Positions 1 to 10,593 of a stretch of DNA of 64,000 bases are shown here, one piece after another; within the stretch, counting starts at the first letter, position 1, and the number at the start of each line of letters is the position of its first letter. Source of the stretch: Lineus longissimus (lineage: Eukaryota > Nemertea > Pilidiophora > Heteronemertea > Lineidae); contig NC_088322.1 in assembly GCF_910592395.1 (NCBI RefSeq), positions 6,319,431 to 6,383,430 of the forward strand, written 5' to 3'. The translations under genes were made by a program, and so were the position numbers. A model generated the notes under the pieces. It was not told the DNA's origin and searched no databases. It was given only the letters and a program-made list of their open reading frames with translations.

Positions 1-185
1 CTACTGTCTACCTGATGATGTTTTGAGCAGCACTCTCACTCACTACTGTCTACCTGGTGATGTTTTGAGCAGCACTGTCACTCACTACTGTCTACCTGGT
101 GATGTTTTGAGCAGCACTGTCACTCACTACTGTCTACCTGATGATGTTTTGAGCAGCACTCTCACTCACTACTGTCTACCTGATG
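1..185. repeat. 42-bp minisatellite, cut by window edge
   Basis: The string CTACTGTCTACCTG recurs at 1, 43, 85, 127 and 169, so the unit is 42 bp with a few substitutions. About 4.4 copies are visible and the array continues left of the window. Because 42 is a multiple of 3, a repeated open frame appears in it; there is no sign that it is a gene. Confidence 0.95.
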
Positions 186-234
186 AGAGACCGCAGTTAG
201 CTGATATCAGTGCACATAGTAGCTGTTCCTACAT

Positions 235-525
235 AATGAAGAACCTGCACAACAAAACCTGCCAATAGGGGGCCCTGCAGGCAAGTGGACCATGGTTGTA
301 TTGAGAAGGCCATTTCCCGGGTCAATAATTATTGAATATTTCATCCCGTAATTACTCTACATCAGGAAAAAGCACCAAAAATGTTGTTTTATTGGTCCTT
401 AATTCAATTTTGATGAGTTTTAGGGAGAAAATCAACAAAACTTAATTTTAATGGAAACTGCACTGAAAGTGTACTTTTAGTATTGGTGCTGCCATCTGGA
501 TATTTAGTTATGCAGGTTCCTCATT
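235..525 (+). mobile_element. MITE family 1 (GAGGAACCTGCA ends), copy 1
   Basis: A 290-bp element with imperfect inverted ends (AATGAAGAACCTGCA at the left, TGCAGGTTCCTCATT at the right). Near-identical copies lie at 32992-33282 and 50555-50829. It has no coding capacity. The superfamily is not clear because no unambiguous target duplication is visible outside the inverted ends. Confidence 0.85.
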
Positions 526-1890
526 ATTAAGCAGCAACTGTCTATGGTGAACCAGGTAAATGTAATACTGACCTTAAGCTTGTGATTCTAGTGGATGTAT
601 GGGGTGATAGGCTACAGGTATTTGGACTTGATGCTGCCTTTAATAAACTGCTTTTACAGTATTCAACTTCTGAATAATCAGTTTCAGGGCCTGTGAATTA
701 TATACAACGGACTGTCATTACCTGTTATGGCCCAGACTAAGCATATTAAATAGTCTCATGCTGTATTGGTAAATTTGGTTCAGGGTGTTTTAGAGTGACA
801 TTTTCACTGAAAACAACAAGTACAATGTCTTTGTCTCTCTGTCACTTTTTTGCCCTTTTGCTGCTGATTCTGACAAACTGCTTACACAGAACTTTACTTC
901 AAGTTATCCACGTGTTCCTGTACATCTTGCATTATGTGAGCATCCTTATGTTATAGTGTCATTGGCCTGTGAAGTGCCTATAACATTTTGGCCTGCCATC
1001 CAAAAACTACTGAGCCATTTTCTTCAAAATCTCGTTTTTCTGAAATCCAATTTTTCGGACCCAAGAGCATTTTCACGTTACAGTCACCATGCTAATGAAA
1101 TAACCTTTATTGTATGTGTTCGTCTAAATTGACATAGTGCATTGATTTTTTTTTCTCTCTGTACTGCTTATTTCTGGAGGAATTTTGATGATATCTTCAG
1201 GGCATTTTTTTTCCTTTACATGTATCTCTGCAAATGAGCCAAGTTTCATTAAAAATTATCCATTGGAAAAAATCAACCCCTGTCCACACACATCAAAATG
1301 ATTGAAGGGTTCCAACGTGTCCAATTAAGAAAATGTTTTTAATTGGTTTGCAAACCTTGAAATCAGATTGAAGAAAAAGGAAACTTTGGACAAATTGGCC
1401 AAGTGGTTTTTTTAGAGCGGTGCAAAGGACTATGAAATTTACTTAGTCTCTCAGGCAAACTTAATTTTGAACAAACGAAAACATTTCCAAACATCCATAT
1501 TTCTGTCAGCCTGTAAAATGGACCGTTCCATCATCTCATTGTTTGTAAGGATGTTGATAAAGTCCTTTATTGTGATTAAGGGTTGTCTAATAGCATTTTC
1601 TCTCTGAATCTTGTGCCAAAGTATCCCAGTTCAGATGCTCAAAATCAAATAGACCAATTAGAAGAATTCTCAGACATGTCAAACACCTGTTTGATGAAAT
1701 GGAAATGTGTAAATCTAGTGAATTGAAAGGCCCAGGGTGTGGAATCCTCCTTGCTTTCAGACTGTCTCCAAAATAGAGTGAAGCCAATAAAGTGAAATAT
1801 TAACGGGTCGGGGTTGCCAATGTTGGGGTCATGATTTCACTTCATTAGAAATTATTGTCTTTTATGTTCGATATATTTGGCTGTAGGTTG
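526..1890. other. Non-genic AT-rich stretch
   Basis: I see no open frame with coding character, no splice-site pattern and no clear inverted-repeat element here. Short open frames are at chance level. Confidence 0.6.
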
Positions 1891-1896
1891 CTGTGT

Positions 1897-2570
1897 TTTT
1901 GGCTCACCGTAGGGGAGTCTATACAAAACCGCTGTGTCCGTCGTCATCGTCGTCTTTATCCTGTTTCAAAACAGTAGCACGTTTCTTAACAGCTCAGGTG
2001 ACCTCTGACAATGAATTTCAGTGCGATCTGAATCATGAATCTTGGCCACCAGGGGGCCAGGAGTGGAAACCTAAAACTCTCTTATGAGTGACTCGTTTTC
2101 GATAAAATGTTTATGGTAGGTTCTCCTAGCAAGGATACATCACATATCATACAGGTTTTTGATTTGACCTTCTTTTCAAGGTCACAGAGGTCAAATGTTG
2201 TAAATTGGTCGTTTGAGTGTAACGATGGCATGTTTTTTAACCGCTAAAGCTATGAACTTGAAATTTGGTACTTGACTCCCTACGTCATGTAACCTCGGAC
2301 ATCGAATTTCGATTTGATCTGATTCTCGACTTGGCCACCAGGAGGCCAAAACTAAAAAACCTGAAAGTGCAATATCTCGCTTATTAGTGACTTGTTTTCA
2401 ATGATATTTGTATGGTAGGTACACCAAGCAACGATACATCACATGTCATACCGACTTTGGTTTGACCTATATACTATACATGTAGAATGTTTCTTAACCA
2501 GGATGAATTCCTAACCACCAAATATCTAGACGGTGAGCACAATGGCCCCTGGCCGTTTCGAAGCTGTTTG
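1897..2570 (+). mobile_element. GTGAGC-type repeat, shortened copy
   Basis: It begins in GGCTCACC, carries a degraded GTC-rich run near 1938-1955, then the family segments (GTTTCTTAACAGCTC, TTGGCCACCAGGGGGCC, the GACCTTCTTTTCAAGGTCACAGAGG block) and ends in GGTGAGCACAATGGCCCCTGG at 2532-2552. The full-length relative is at 61543-62690. An AGGTCA direct repeat with 3-bp spacing lies at 2179-2193. Confidence 0.8.
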
Positions 2571-4140
2571 TCAATCCATACTTGAATGAAGCCAAAAGTT
2601 TGACAGAATTTTACTTCGGAGAAGCAGATTGAATAGACTTTTTTGCTTCATTGGCTTCATGGTATTTTTGAGGCAGGCACTTACATTATGCTTACTTTAA
2701 GTGGTAATGTAAGTAATGTACAGTTGGAGGTTCTTGGCTCCGTGAATTAGTTCTGTGTCAAATTAAATAGTCGGGTGGCATTGGCAGTTTTTACTGGACT
2801 GAGGTTAGTAACGAACCCAGCTTTCTGTCATAAAAATGTTTTGATGTACAGTCCTGAGGAAAAAGAAATATAGTGTATTTTCAGATATTTCCAAGACAAT
2901 TTAATCAATCTTTTGACATTGGCAAACTAATGCCTAAATTATCCCATAATTAAGTAATGGTATTTAAAAAAAACTAAAGTAATTGTCTTATCCCAACTTG
3001 TTGCAGAGATATTTTAAAAGTTTTTGGTGGGTATTCTCTTTTCCTTAGGACTGTACATGTATGAATGATCAACACCTATCTTTCTTTCATGCATCCTGAC
3101 AATATCCGGGCATTTCCCTCGATACATACTTACTCCCTCAATGTTTTGTAGGCCCTGCTTGCAAGAGGATGTCTTTCATGCTGCTGCCCGCCTTTTCTCT
3201 GCACATCATTTGAACGGATCCTGTGATTTGACCAGCATAAAACATCATGTCATATACATTATAATAAAATAATCACATATTATTTGAAAAAATATGTCGT
3301 CTTATTCTTATTTGAAACAGCTAAGGAGCAATTTGAGTCATGACGCCATGACTTTTGATTGCAATTTAAGCTTTCAAATCACGATCTTCATGTTAAGTAC
3401 ATGTAGAAGAAATCTCTCATTTGCGAGTGTCTTAATTCTTCAAGGATTGACCTTACCCCTGCCTCCTGGTTGAGACTCTGTCCTCATAAGACCAATTGGG
3501 ATGAACAGAAACCTTCATCAAAGACCACAAAGTCTCTGCAACATGGTATGAGGATGAATTGATGGGGTGCATGCAAGAAACACGGTCACTGTTGATAAAG
3601 ACACTTTGGTTTTCACTTACTGGGCCGCACTGCATCAGTTGGAGCCAATGATGCTCAAAGCATTGTTCTTACCAGGTTCATGCTCTAAGGTCTTATCATA
3701 AACCGCAAGATGCGGAATGCGAAATTGCGAGATGCCAACCACGGTGAGAGTACCATGCACTACAGGCAAACATTCATGAGTCCGAGGCTGAAGTAAGGAG
3801 CTATCCTTGTTTTGAATGGCCCATTGAAATAGACTCCGCAGTGCGATTTGTGTAACCTTTGTATTGTCTTCGGCCCTACTATCATTGAATGGAGAAGTGG
3901 ACAGCAGCATCAGAAATGGTGATTGTCATGGTCCAGAGAAGTAGAAAATCTTGTGGCAGAAAATAATGATTACTCATCTCGCGGTTTATAATAAGCCTAC
4001 TCGAGGTGACCCTACTCTTTTAGGGTTTGTCATGTGGGTAATTTTCATATCTCAAGACTGGAACAAGGTCGAACAATGCTTCTGATTTCAGTCGTGAGAT
4101 GACAGTCGATCGATCAACTCCCATTTTGCTGAATGTAGAA
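2571..4140. other. Non-genic stretch with a dispersed repeat
   Basis: No convincing gene. Around 3090-3180 is a segment (CATCCTGACAATATCCGGGC and following) that recurs at about 5000-5150, a diverged dispersed repeat. The remainder shows nothing I can name. Confidence 0.5.
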
Positions 4141-4149
4141 AATCACATG

Positions 4150-4700
4150 TTCTACGGGCTTTAGATTTGACCTTCTTTTCAAGGTCACAGAGGTCAATTG
4201 GCGTGAATTGGGCGTTTGAGTGTAACTGTGGCACGTTTCTTAAAGGGACAACTTGGGCCTGGTAGTTACCTGGCCAGGAAGATAAAGACCCTGCTTGACA
4301 CCATGCGCCGCCACTAGTAGTAGGCCCTATCCCACAAATGCTGTGTTCTAATAATGATTTTGGACTGTGTTTCGAGGCAGTTTTGGACATGGCATGTGAC
4401 TTTCAGGCAGGCCTATGGTTACACCCCATTCTATTTCAATAACTTTTCAATTATCCTGTTTGGAGAAGTCACGGTCCTGCTGGAAGCCACTTTTGTATGA
4501 AAAACCAACATAACTCATACCCAAGTTGCCCCTTCAACCACTAAAGCTATGAATTTGAAATTTGGTACACATGATCCCCTATGACAGATAACTTCTGACG
4601 CTGAAATTCGGTTTGATCTGGTTCTCAGCTTGGCCACCAGGGGTCCAAAACTGATAAAGTAGAAAGTGCAATATCCAGCATGAATACTGTAACGTATACT
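4150..4700 (+). mobile_element. GTGAGC-type repeat fragment, interrupted
   Basis: It carries the AGGTCACAGAGGTCA block (4182-4196), then GGCACGTTTCTTA, and resumes after an inserted MITE with CCACTAAAGCTATGAATTTG and TTGGCCACCAGGGG. The order matches the copy at 1897-2570, so the two halves were one fragment before the insertion. Confidence 0.8.
4243..4533. mobile_element. TTAA-type MITE nested in GTGAGC repeat
   Basis: The ends are AAGGGACAACTTGGG and CCCAAGTTGCCCCTT, an inverted pair. It splits a GTGAGC-type repeat exactly at CGTTTCTTAA / CCACTAAAG. The left flank is TTAA and the right flank TCAA, consistent with a mutated TTAA target duplication as made by piggyBac-class transposases. About 290 bp, no coding capacity. 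Confidence 0.75.
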
Positions 4701-5042
4701 GGGCATGAACCGCCACCAGTCATCACTGCTTGGAGGGGGGAATTATCCACGGCCTCTCAGAGATCTGTTGATTGGCCGACTGTCCGCAGAGATCCTTCCC
4801 CTAGCATGATTACTCCAGCAACACAAAGAGGACAAGACTAGTTAAAGACTAACCCATTACTTTATTGGTATTAAACAAGTGCTCAAGAGGTCTTCTAAAT
4901 GAGTGTTGGTCTGGCCCTGTTGCTCCCTTTCTTCCTCTCTCTCTCTCAGACGGATGCCCTGCGGTCTGGTTTGAGGCCTTAGAAGGGCCAGCCAATGATC
5001 ATCCCGACAATATCCGGCCATTTCGCTCGATACATACATGTA

Positions 5043-5116
5043 CTTACTCCCACAATTAAACAGGCGTAACTCCCACAATTAAACATGCGTAACTCCCACA
5101 ATTAAACATGCGTAAG
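5043..5116 (+). repeat. 23-bp tandem repeat, three copies
   Basis: Three consecutive copies of AACTCCCACAATTAAACATGCGT with one or two changes. The array lies at the end of the dispersed repeat shared with 3090-3180. Confidence 0.85.
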
Positions 5117-6600
5117 GAGATGTTGTGTTGTAGTCCCTGGTTGGAAGAGGATGGCCAATGATAGCTGGGTCATATGATCTACAGTTCTGGGGGACTTGTG
5201 GTAGGATGCCCGGTCTCCACAAACAACTCACCAGGTTAACAATAGTTACCCTGGCGAGCTATAAGGGAACCAGTACATCCCCACAACCAGATGAAAAACA
5301 TTGTCCCAATGTTAAAAGAGAAAAATTCAACCTGCCAGTAAGTAGGCCTAATCAATGGGCTGGGCCATAGGTAATACCGATGTATGCTAAGTTTGTATAA
5401 TGTACCTTTTTAAAGAGGTATATACCGAAACGTCATAGATTTTCTGAACTAAATGTTTCCAGACCTGCAGGACCTCCATCTGTTTATTGTTACATATATT
5501 TCCTCAGGAATGTTGTAAATGTCCAGGAGAGAGGACAATTAAAAACAGGGTTAAATTTCTGTATCAGGATAGCATGACATGCATGATCGATTCTCTCCAT
5601 TAGGCCACGAACTTTCCAGCAAAAACTGCTGCGAAACTTGCTCACCTCATATCTCACCCATAATTTCCTCAAAATAAGTCAGGGCTGACATGCTCACGGT
5701 ATGAGTCATGTCTATCTTGCCTGACTCTAGCTCAGTAGTCCTGATCATGGAAGGAACCGCCATAAATCTTCTGTCACCCTCCTACCTGATATTTGTACTT
5801 TAAAAACCGGTTCTCCCGAGAGCATGCAGATAGATACCCAGGGAACTCTCAGCCGACAAGATCACCACGAGGATTACCAATATTTTCCAATTTTAAATTT
5901 ACTGATCTTGTCACTTCAAGGTATACATATCATGTGGTAAGTTACAATAATGCAATGCTGCAGTACCATGACAAATGTGTGGTATTTTCGGATAACATAT
6001 ATGAAATGCGGGCAAATTAGCAACAATTTATTGGAATGAACATATTGGTCGAGAGCACACGTCTTCAAGGACAGTCATGGATGTACGCAACCCTAGGAGA
6101 CAAGTTGAAATTCGCATTAAAAAAGGAAGTCATACCATTTTTGGGATACAATATATGGGAAAAGTTGTTACAAGGAGACTTTCCCTTTAAAACAGAATGT
6201 CCCAAACCCCCATGGGTGTCATTGGACGGATCCAAAATGTGAGTAGCGCCTTGCGTCTATTCTTGCCATGCAATGAACATCAGATGCAGACAAGGAATGG
6301 TTGGGTTCAGGAACAATTCAGCTAAATTCTTCCATCTTATTCTACATTCATTTATTACATTTTCATGCCAACGTTAGGTGATCTGTTTTGTCATGTGAAC
6401 TGATATTGCTGGCCCCAAAAGATCTGGTTCATAAAGACAATGCAGCCTTTCTCCATGTTCATGATATGTGGTAATGTACAGGAACTTTCGTTCAGGGTTT
6501 GGTCAACAGGATGTACTCAGTTTAAGTTTCTAAAGTGGCTGAGACAAAATTTATCACTTGTTGACACTGGACGTTCTTTCCTTGTACATGAACATAGCAT
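5117..6600. other. Non-genic stretch
   Basis: Several short open frames (up to 75 codons) overlap on both strands, but none has a family match, splice context or sustained codon bias that I can see. Confidence 0.5.
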
Positions 6601-6622
6601 TAACCCTTTTACTCCCATAAAA

Positions 6623-7545
6623 TAAAATATTTTGGAAATTGGCAACCACCATTTATTACCCAATGATGTCTTCTTTCTTATGACACCAAGAAATCCAATT
6701 TACTGTGACAGATGACTGAACACGAGACAGTTCAATCAACCATGGCAGAACTGGTCTTGCACCAGATAGACGTTTTGGTAATAAACCTTGTCTGCCAAGT
6801 GCAGGGCTTTTGTTGGGCCTCCAAATTATGCAAACCTTTGCATGTATTTCCATTGCACACTCCTTAGGAGGACCTTAAAATTTGGAAAGGTTGCTCATTT
6901 TCTCAGGCCAGCAAAATGCAACTTACAACTAATCAGCGTTTGTTTGAGGTAAAAGAGTGGTTGAGGACTGGAAGCCTCTAGCCAGTAGTAGATGCACTTG
7001 GTGCGATCAACCGTGAGATTAAAAGGCCACCAAAGTCCCCTGACCTCATCCCCGTGATTTTTTTTGTGAGGACATCTTGAGAACCAAGTGAACAAGTCGT
7101 CTTCACAAGATATCAATGACATACGTGCCAGAATCGTCGCTGCAGTTGAGACCTTAAGAGGACAGAGAGACGTAATCAGAAATGCATTGAGAGCAATGAG
7201 AACCAGAGCCATGTCGAAGGACACTGGTGTTAGATTGAGACAGGAATGAGCACCCAGATGTTAAATCATTGAATAACATTTTTGCTAAGGACACACTGGT
7301 CTCTCTTTATTGTCGGAGTTCCGTTGCGGTAAATCTGGTGTAAGACCAGTTCTGACATGGTTGATTGAACTGCTTCGTGCTCCGTCATCTGTCACAGTCA
7401 ATTGGATTTCATGGGATCATAAGAAAGAGGACATCATTAGGTAATAAATGGTGGTTGCCAATTTCCAAAATATTTAACCAAGTCCAGGAAATTTACAAAT
7501 TAATCTCGGTTTCCTTTTTTTGAAACACCCTGTATATAGTACATT
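6623..7545 (+). pseudogene. Mariner/Tc1-type transposase relic in a long inverted repeat
   Basis: At about 7020-7249 the plus strand reads PPKSPDL followed by IPVIFF, the conserved block around the third catalytic acid of IS630/Tc1/mariner DDE transposases, then a frame break, then a family-like basic C-terminus ending at TGA 7247-7249. The Trp expected after FFL is a TGA. Flanking segments 6625-6790 and 7365-7475 are inverted copies of each other (ATTTTGGAAATTGGCAACC against GGTTGCCAATTTCCAAAAT). The right end carries GAAACACCCTGTATA, a typical terminus of such elements. It is a dead fragment; the N-terminal DNA-binding part was not found. Confidence 0.6.
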
Positions 7546-7549
7546 GTAC

Positions 7550-8040
7550 CCTACATTGTATATAACCGCGATCTCAAAAATTGAAATCAGTCGCTCATAC
7601 TAATAATTTGACTTACAGCATCTACTATGAGTAACATGAGCACCGACCTGTCCGCTGAGACAAAATCGCATTCTCACCAAAGGTATATATAAAACTGTAG
7701 CCGGAGGTTAGCTACTTACTTCTGCTAATTTGTGTGATTTTCTTTGTGTTTTTGTTTAAAGACAACTTAATGCTTCTATCAAACGCTCCACTCGGCTAAA
7801 ACCAAAATTAATGTCCACATCACTGATTGAATGATAAAGGCAGAGTGGCAAGGTGCAATAAATTCGGTTACCACTGCAGTAATAGGATAATGCGATATAC
7901 GAACATCTACGATTCTGTGTAAGAAAAGGGCCAAAATAAAGTTGCCAATACAAAAACCGAGTAATCTAGCACCCATTATCCTATTACTACAACCTGTACA
8001 GTCTGTAAGAAGTAACACAACTGGAATGCCATAACTGGAA
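7550..8040. other. Left flank of virus-like copy A
   Basis: Contains a TATA-like string (TATATATAAAA, 7682-7692) about 385 bp upstream of the first plus-strand gene of copy A, and a minus-strand open frame (7779-8018, 79 codons) with hydrophobic runs, divergent from that gene. Whether the frame is a small membrane-protein gene of the element or chance cannot be decided; copy B has a different sequence at this place. Confidence 0.35.
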
Positions 8041-8075
8041 TGGGTAAAATTTAATAAATATTTTTAAACTAAATA

Positions 8076-8540
8076 ATGACTGATAATATGAGTGGTAGAA
8101 ACCAAAAGGTACACTGTCCTACTTGTGATAAATACGTTTCATACAGCAATATGGCAGCCCACAGGAAGACTAAGGGGCATTTAGATAAACAGATGAGTAA
8201 GTTGGGGGTACAAGTACAACCTCCTTTTCCACCACTAATCCCTAAAGGTGTAGATAAGAAGCTTCCCCTTGAGACCAAGGAGCTTGATGGCATAAAGAAA
8301 GTGGAGGGAGTTGAAGTAGTAAAGGAGTTTGGCAAACCTGTGGTTACTATTAGAGTTGATATTGACAGAGAAGCTAAACAGGTGTATGAATACATAGAGA
8401 AGTTAGAGGAGGTCCTTTTTAAACTCAGTGATTACCACCACAAAATAAGCATATCAGTGTTCGCCCAATTCAATCGACCTTCGGTCACAGATCAGACCTT
8501 GAATCGGCCTTCGGCCGCAGAGCAGAGCTTGAATCGGTAA
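8076..8540 (+). CDS. C2H2-like zinc-finger protein, copy A
   Basis: A 154-codon open frame. Residues about 13-34 show CPTC, twelve residues, then HRKTKGH: a C-x2-C-x12-H-x5-H zinc-binding site. The middle is acidic/basic with KGVDKK and EGVEVVKEFGKP and looks alpha/beta; the tail holds a repeated NRPS..EQ.LNR segment. The same gene occurs at 18482-18922 with few changes, and amino-acid changes are mild, which supports real coding. It lies 34 bp upstream of the DNA polymerase fragment on the same strand. The start at 8076 is the first ATG, but the alternative at 8091 matches copy B better. I do not recognise a named family; a nucleic-acid-binding role is inferred from the finger only. Confidence 0.6.
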   Translation: MTDNMSGRNQKVHCPTCDKYVSYSNMAAHRKTKGHLDKQMSKLGVQVQPPFPPLIPKGVDKKLPLETKELDGIKKVEGVEVVKEFGKPVVTIRVDIDREAKQVYEYIEKLEEVLFKLSDYHHKISISVFAQFNRPSVTDQTLNRPSAAEQSLNR

Positions 8541-8573
8541 GGTGACAATGTCACACACTCAATTTAGTCTCCA

Positions 8574-9790
8574 ATGGAAAGCATTATTTCAAGTAATCAG
8601 GCAATCTATGCAGTATCCAACCAGCTTAACTACATCAGTACACAGATTGAGGAGAGGTACTTTCAAGGGTCTGGCTTGTCTCTTAACATAATAGAGTTCT
8701 CTGACATGACAATATGTTCTTACAGGAGGTGTAAAGGTGGTCATTACATTAGATTACCATTTAACACTAAAGCTGTCATCAATGTAATGTCACAGGAACA
8801 GGGAAATGATCAGAAGTGTTTGCTCTGGAATCTACTGGCTGCTAAATACCACAAAGTCACATCATGTGAGGGGCAAACAAGTTTTAATGCAACAGAAATT
8901 AACCCCTACAAGATGTATGAAAATGAAATTAAGATCGAGCCCAGCTCTCAGTACGGAGTACGAATCGACTCATTTCCTGTATGTGTTCAAAAGGATGTTT
9001 GAGAGTGACAATAATCTTAAGATCAATGTGTTCAAGTTACAGAATAGAGCCGCTAAAAACATATGTGAGGCAAAACTAGAACCCCTCTACCTGTCCGGGA
9101 ATGGTAGGAACTATGATGATGATGATGTCATTGATATCCTTTATTTCAAGGGTCTTTTCATCTCTGCAGGAGGTGTATGAATTACTTTTATCGTAAGTCT
9201 ACATTTGAGAATTATAAGAAGAAATGTAATGAACATGAATATTGTAAGATTAGTTTACCAGCACCAAATAGTAAATGGTCGAAAAACATTAAATAAAGAA
9301 TAGAGTTTCTTTTGTTATCTCTGCAGATTTTGAGTCAATAAACATACCTGTAGTATCAGTAGAGAGTACCATTCTAAAATACCTCGGGTGGAGCTAAAAT
9401 ACCTCGGGTGGAGCTAAAATTTCGTCCAAACCCTCGCCTGTCGGCTCGGGTTTGGACTGTATTTTAGCTCCACCCTCGAGTGTCTTGGTAACTCAACCAA
9501 GGTCCTCCGCCTCGGGTTCAATTCCTTAAGTAAGAAACTTTTTAAACGGAACGCATCAGCAGTTGGAGTTTATGTTAACTCTGATTAGCAATATCTTTAC
9601 AATAATCAGTATTTAAGTCATAGAGGTCCTGATCTTGTAGATATGTTCTGTAACTGGTAAATAAGAATGGAAGAAATATTCTCTAATCTATTGAACTGTA
9701 ACTATCCTTTAATAATGTATGATGAAGACTGGGATAGATATCACTCAGAAACACACTGTTACTACTTCAATGAGTTGCTAGGGTATTTTA
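8574..9790 (+). pseudogene. Protein-primed DNA polymerase B, N-terminal part, copy A (broken)
   Basis: The first frame (8574-9002) contains CLLWNLLAAKYHKV followed by NPYKMYENE, the pattern at the start of family B polymerases of Polintons/Mavericks and related invertebrate elements. A frame change near 9000 leads to a second frame with VIDILYFKG and a Cys/His cluster (CMNYF). The exonuclease region starts at about 9302 with FVISADFES, the Exo I acid pair. A stop and further frame changes follow, and a 160-bp hairpin insertion sits at 9370-9530. The gene ends abruptly at about 9785 after ELLGY, where it is fused to sequence from a minus-strand gene. Palm motifs are absent from this copy. It cannot encode an active polymerase. 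Confidence 0.75.
9370..9530. mobile_element. Hairpin insertion present only in copy A
   Basis: Copy B reads GAGAGTACTAGTAAGAAAC without interruption (near 19815), while copy A has about 160 extra bases. The insert has a direct repeat of AAAATACCTCGGGTGGAGCT and then its inverse (ATTTTAGCTCCACCC) around a GGTTTGGAC stem, so it folds back on itself. It interrupts the polymerase exonuclease region. Confidence 0.7.
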
Positions 9791-10523
9791 TTGAATATTG
9801 ATTTGTATGGTATTTGTATTGGTTTAACAAATGTGTATGTAATAGTATCTTCAATATCAGCTTCCTTAAAATCGGTCTAATGGCCAGAACATCTGACCGT
9901 TCCCCATTACAAAGTACTTTATTAGTGTGAATTATGTCACAGTGTAAACCAAAATAGTTTATTGGTCTGAAATTCATTGGAAAATCACTTACGATCAAAC
10001 CATCTTCAGAAGAATAATGTCCTTCAGAACGTTTAAAACCAAACAGTTCATTGCTTTTATCCATAAACATAATTTGATATCAATTCTCATTTCTTCTCTT
10101 CAGTAAGTGTGGGATAGTCTTACCAGTGGGTTCTTCTTAATCAAATCTAACAGCATTTCTACTTATGACGTTTTCTTTCAATTGATATGAAAATGCTTTT
10201 GAAAATCTTTCTAGGTCATAACGACCATCAGGTATCGTAATAAGTGTCATGTATTTATCCCTTAACTTGATTTTGTTATTCTTCCTAGCTTCACTTCTGT
10301 TGTGAAACGAACAAGGTATTCCAGCAAACCTCTTGAGGCCTTCTTTTACTCTGTCTGATATTGTTGGTTCTAGTTTAGGTTCTAGTTCTGGTTTAGGTTC
10401 TAGTTTAGGTTTATCTTCAGGTTTATCTTCAGGTTTAGCTTCTGTTGTTTTACTATCAGGGCTTGGGTTAACTACTTTACTCAGAGAATTACTGATAGCT
10501 AGACCTAGAGTTGTGAAGATCAT
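9790..10523 (-). pseudogene. Virion-structural-like protein, copy A (broken)
   Basis: Two minus-strand frames (10137-10523 and 9762-10070) appear to be parts of one gene split by a frame change near 10070-10140. The N-terminus has a hydrophobic stretch, then a Lys/Pro/Glu-rich linker of short KPE..KPELEP repeats, then LITIPDGRYDL and RPINYFGLHCDII. The last two patterns resemble capsid-associated proteins found beside Polinton-like polymerases in invertebrate genomes; that resemblance is from memory of the family and is moderate. In copy B about 420 bp (9841-10258 here) are deleted. Convergent to the polymerase fragment. Confidence 0.45.
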
Positions 10524-10593
10524 AACTATACAGCTGTTACTATGGCATCATTGGTTACTCCAAACGTCTTCTATCTATTAAAGGAATCCTTGA

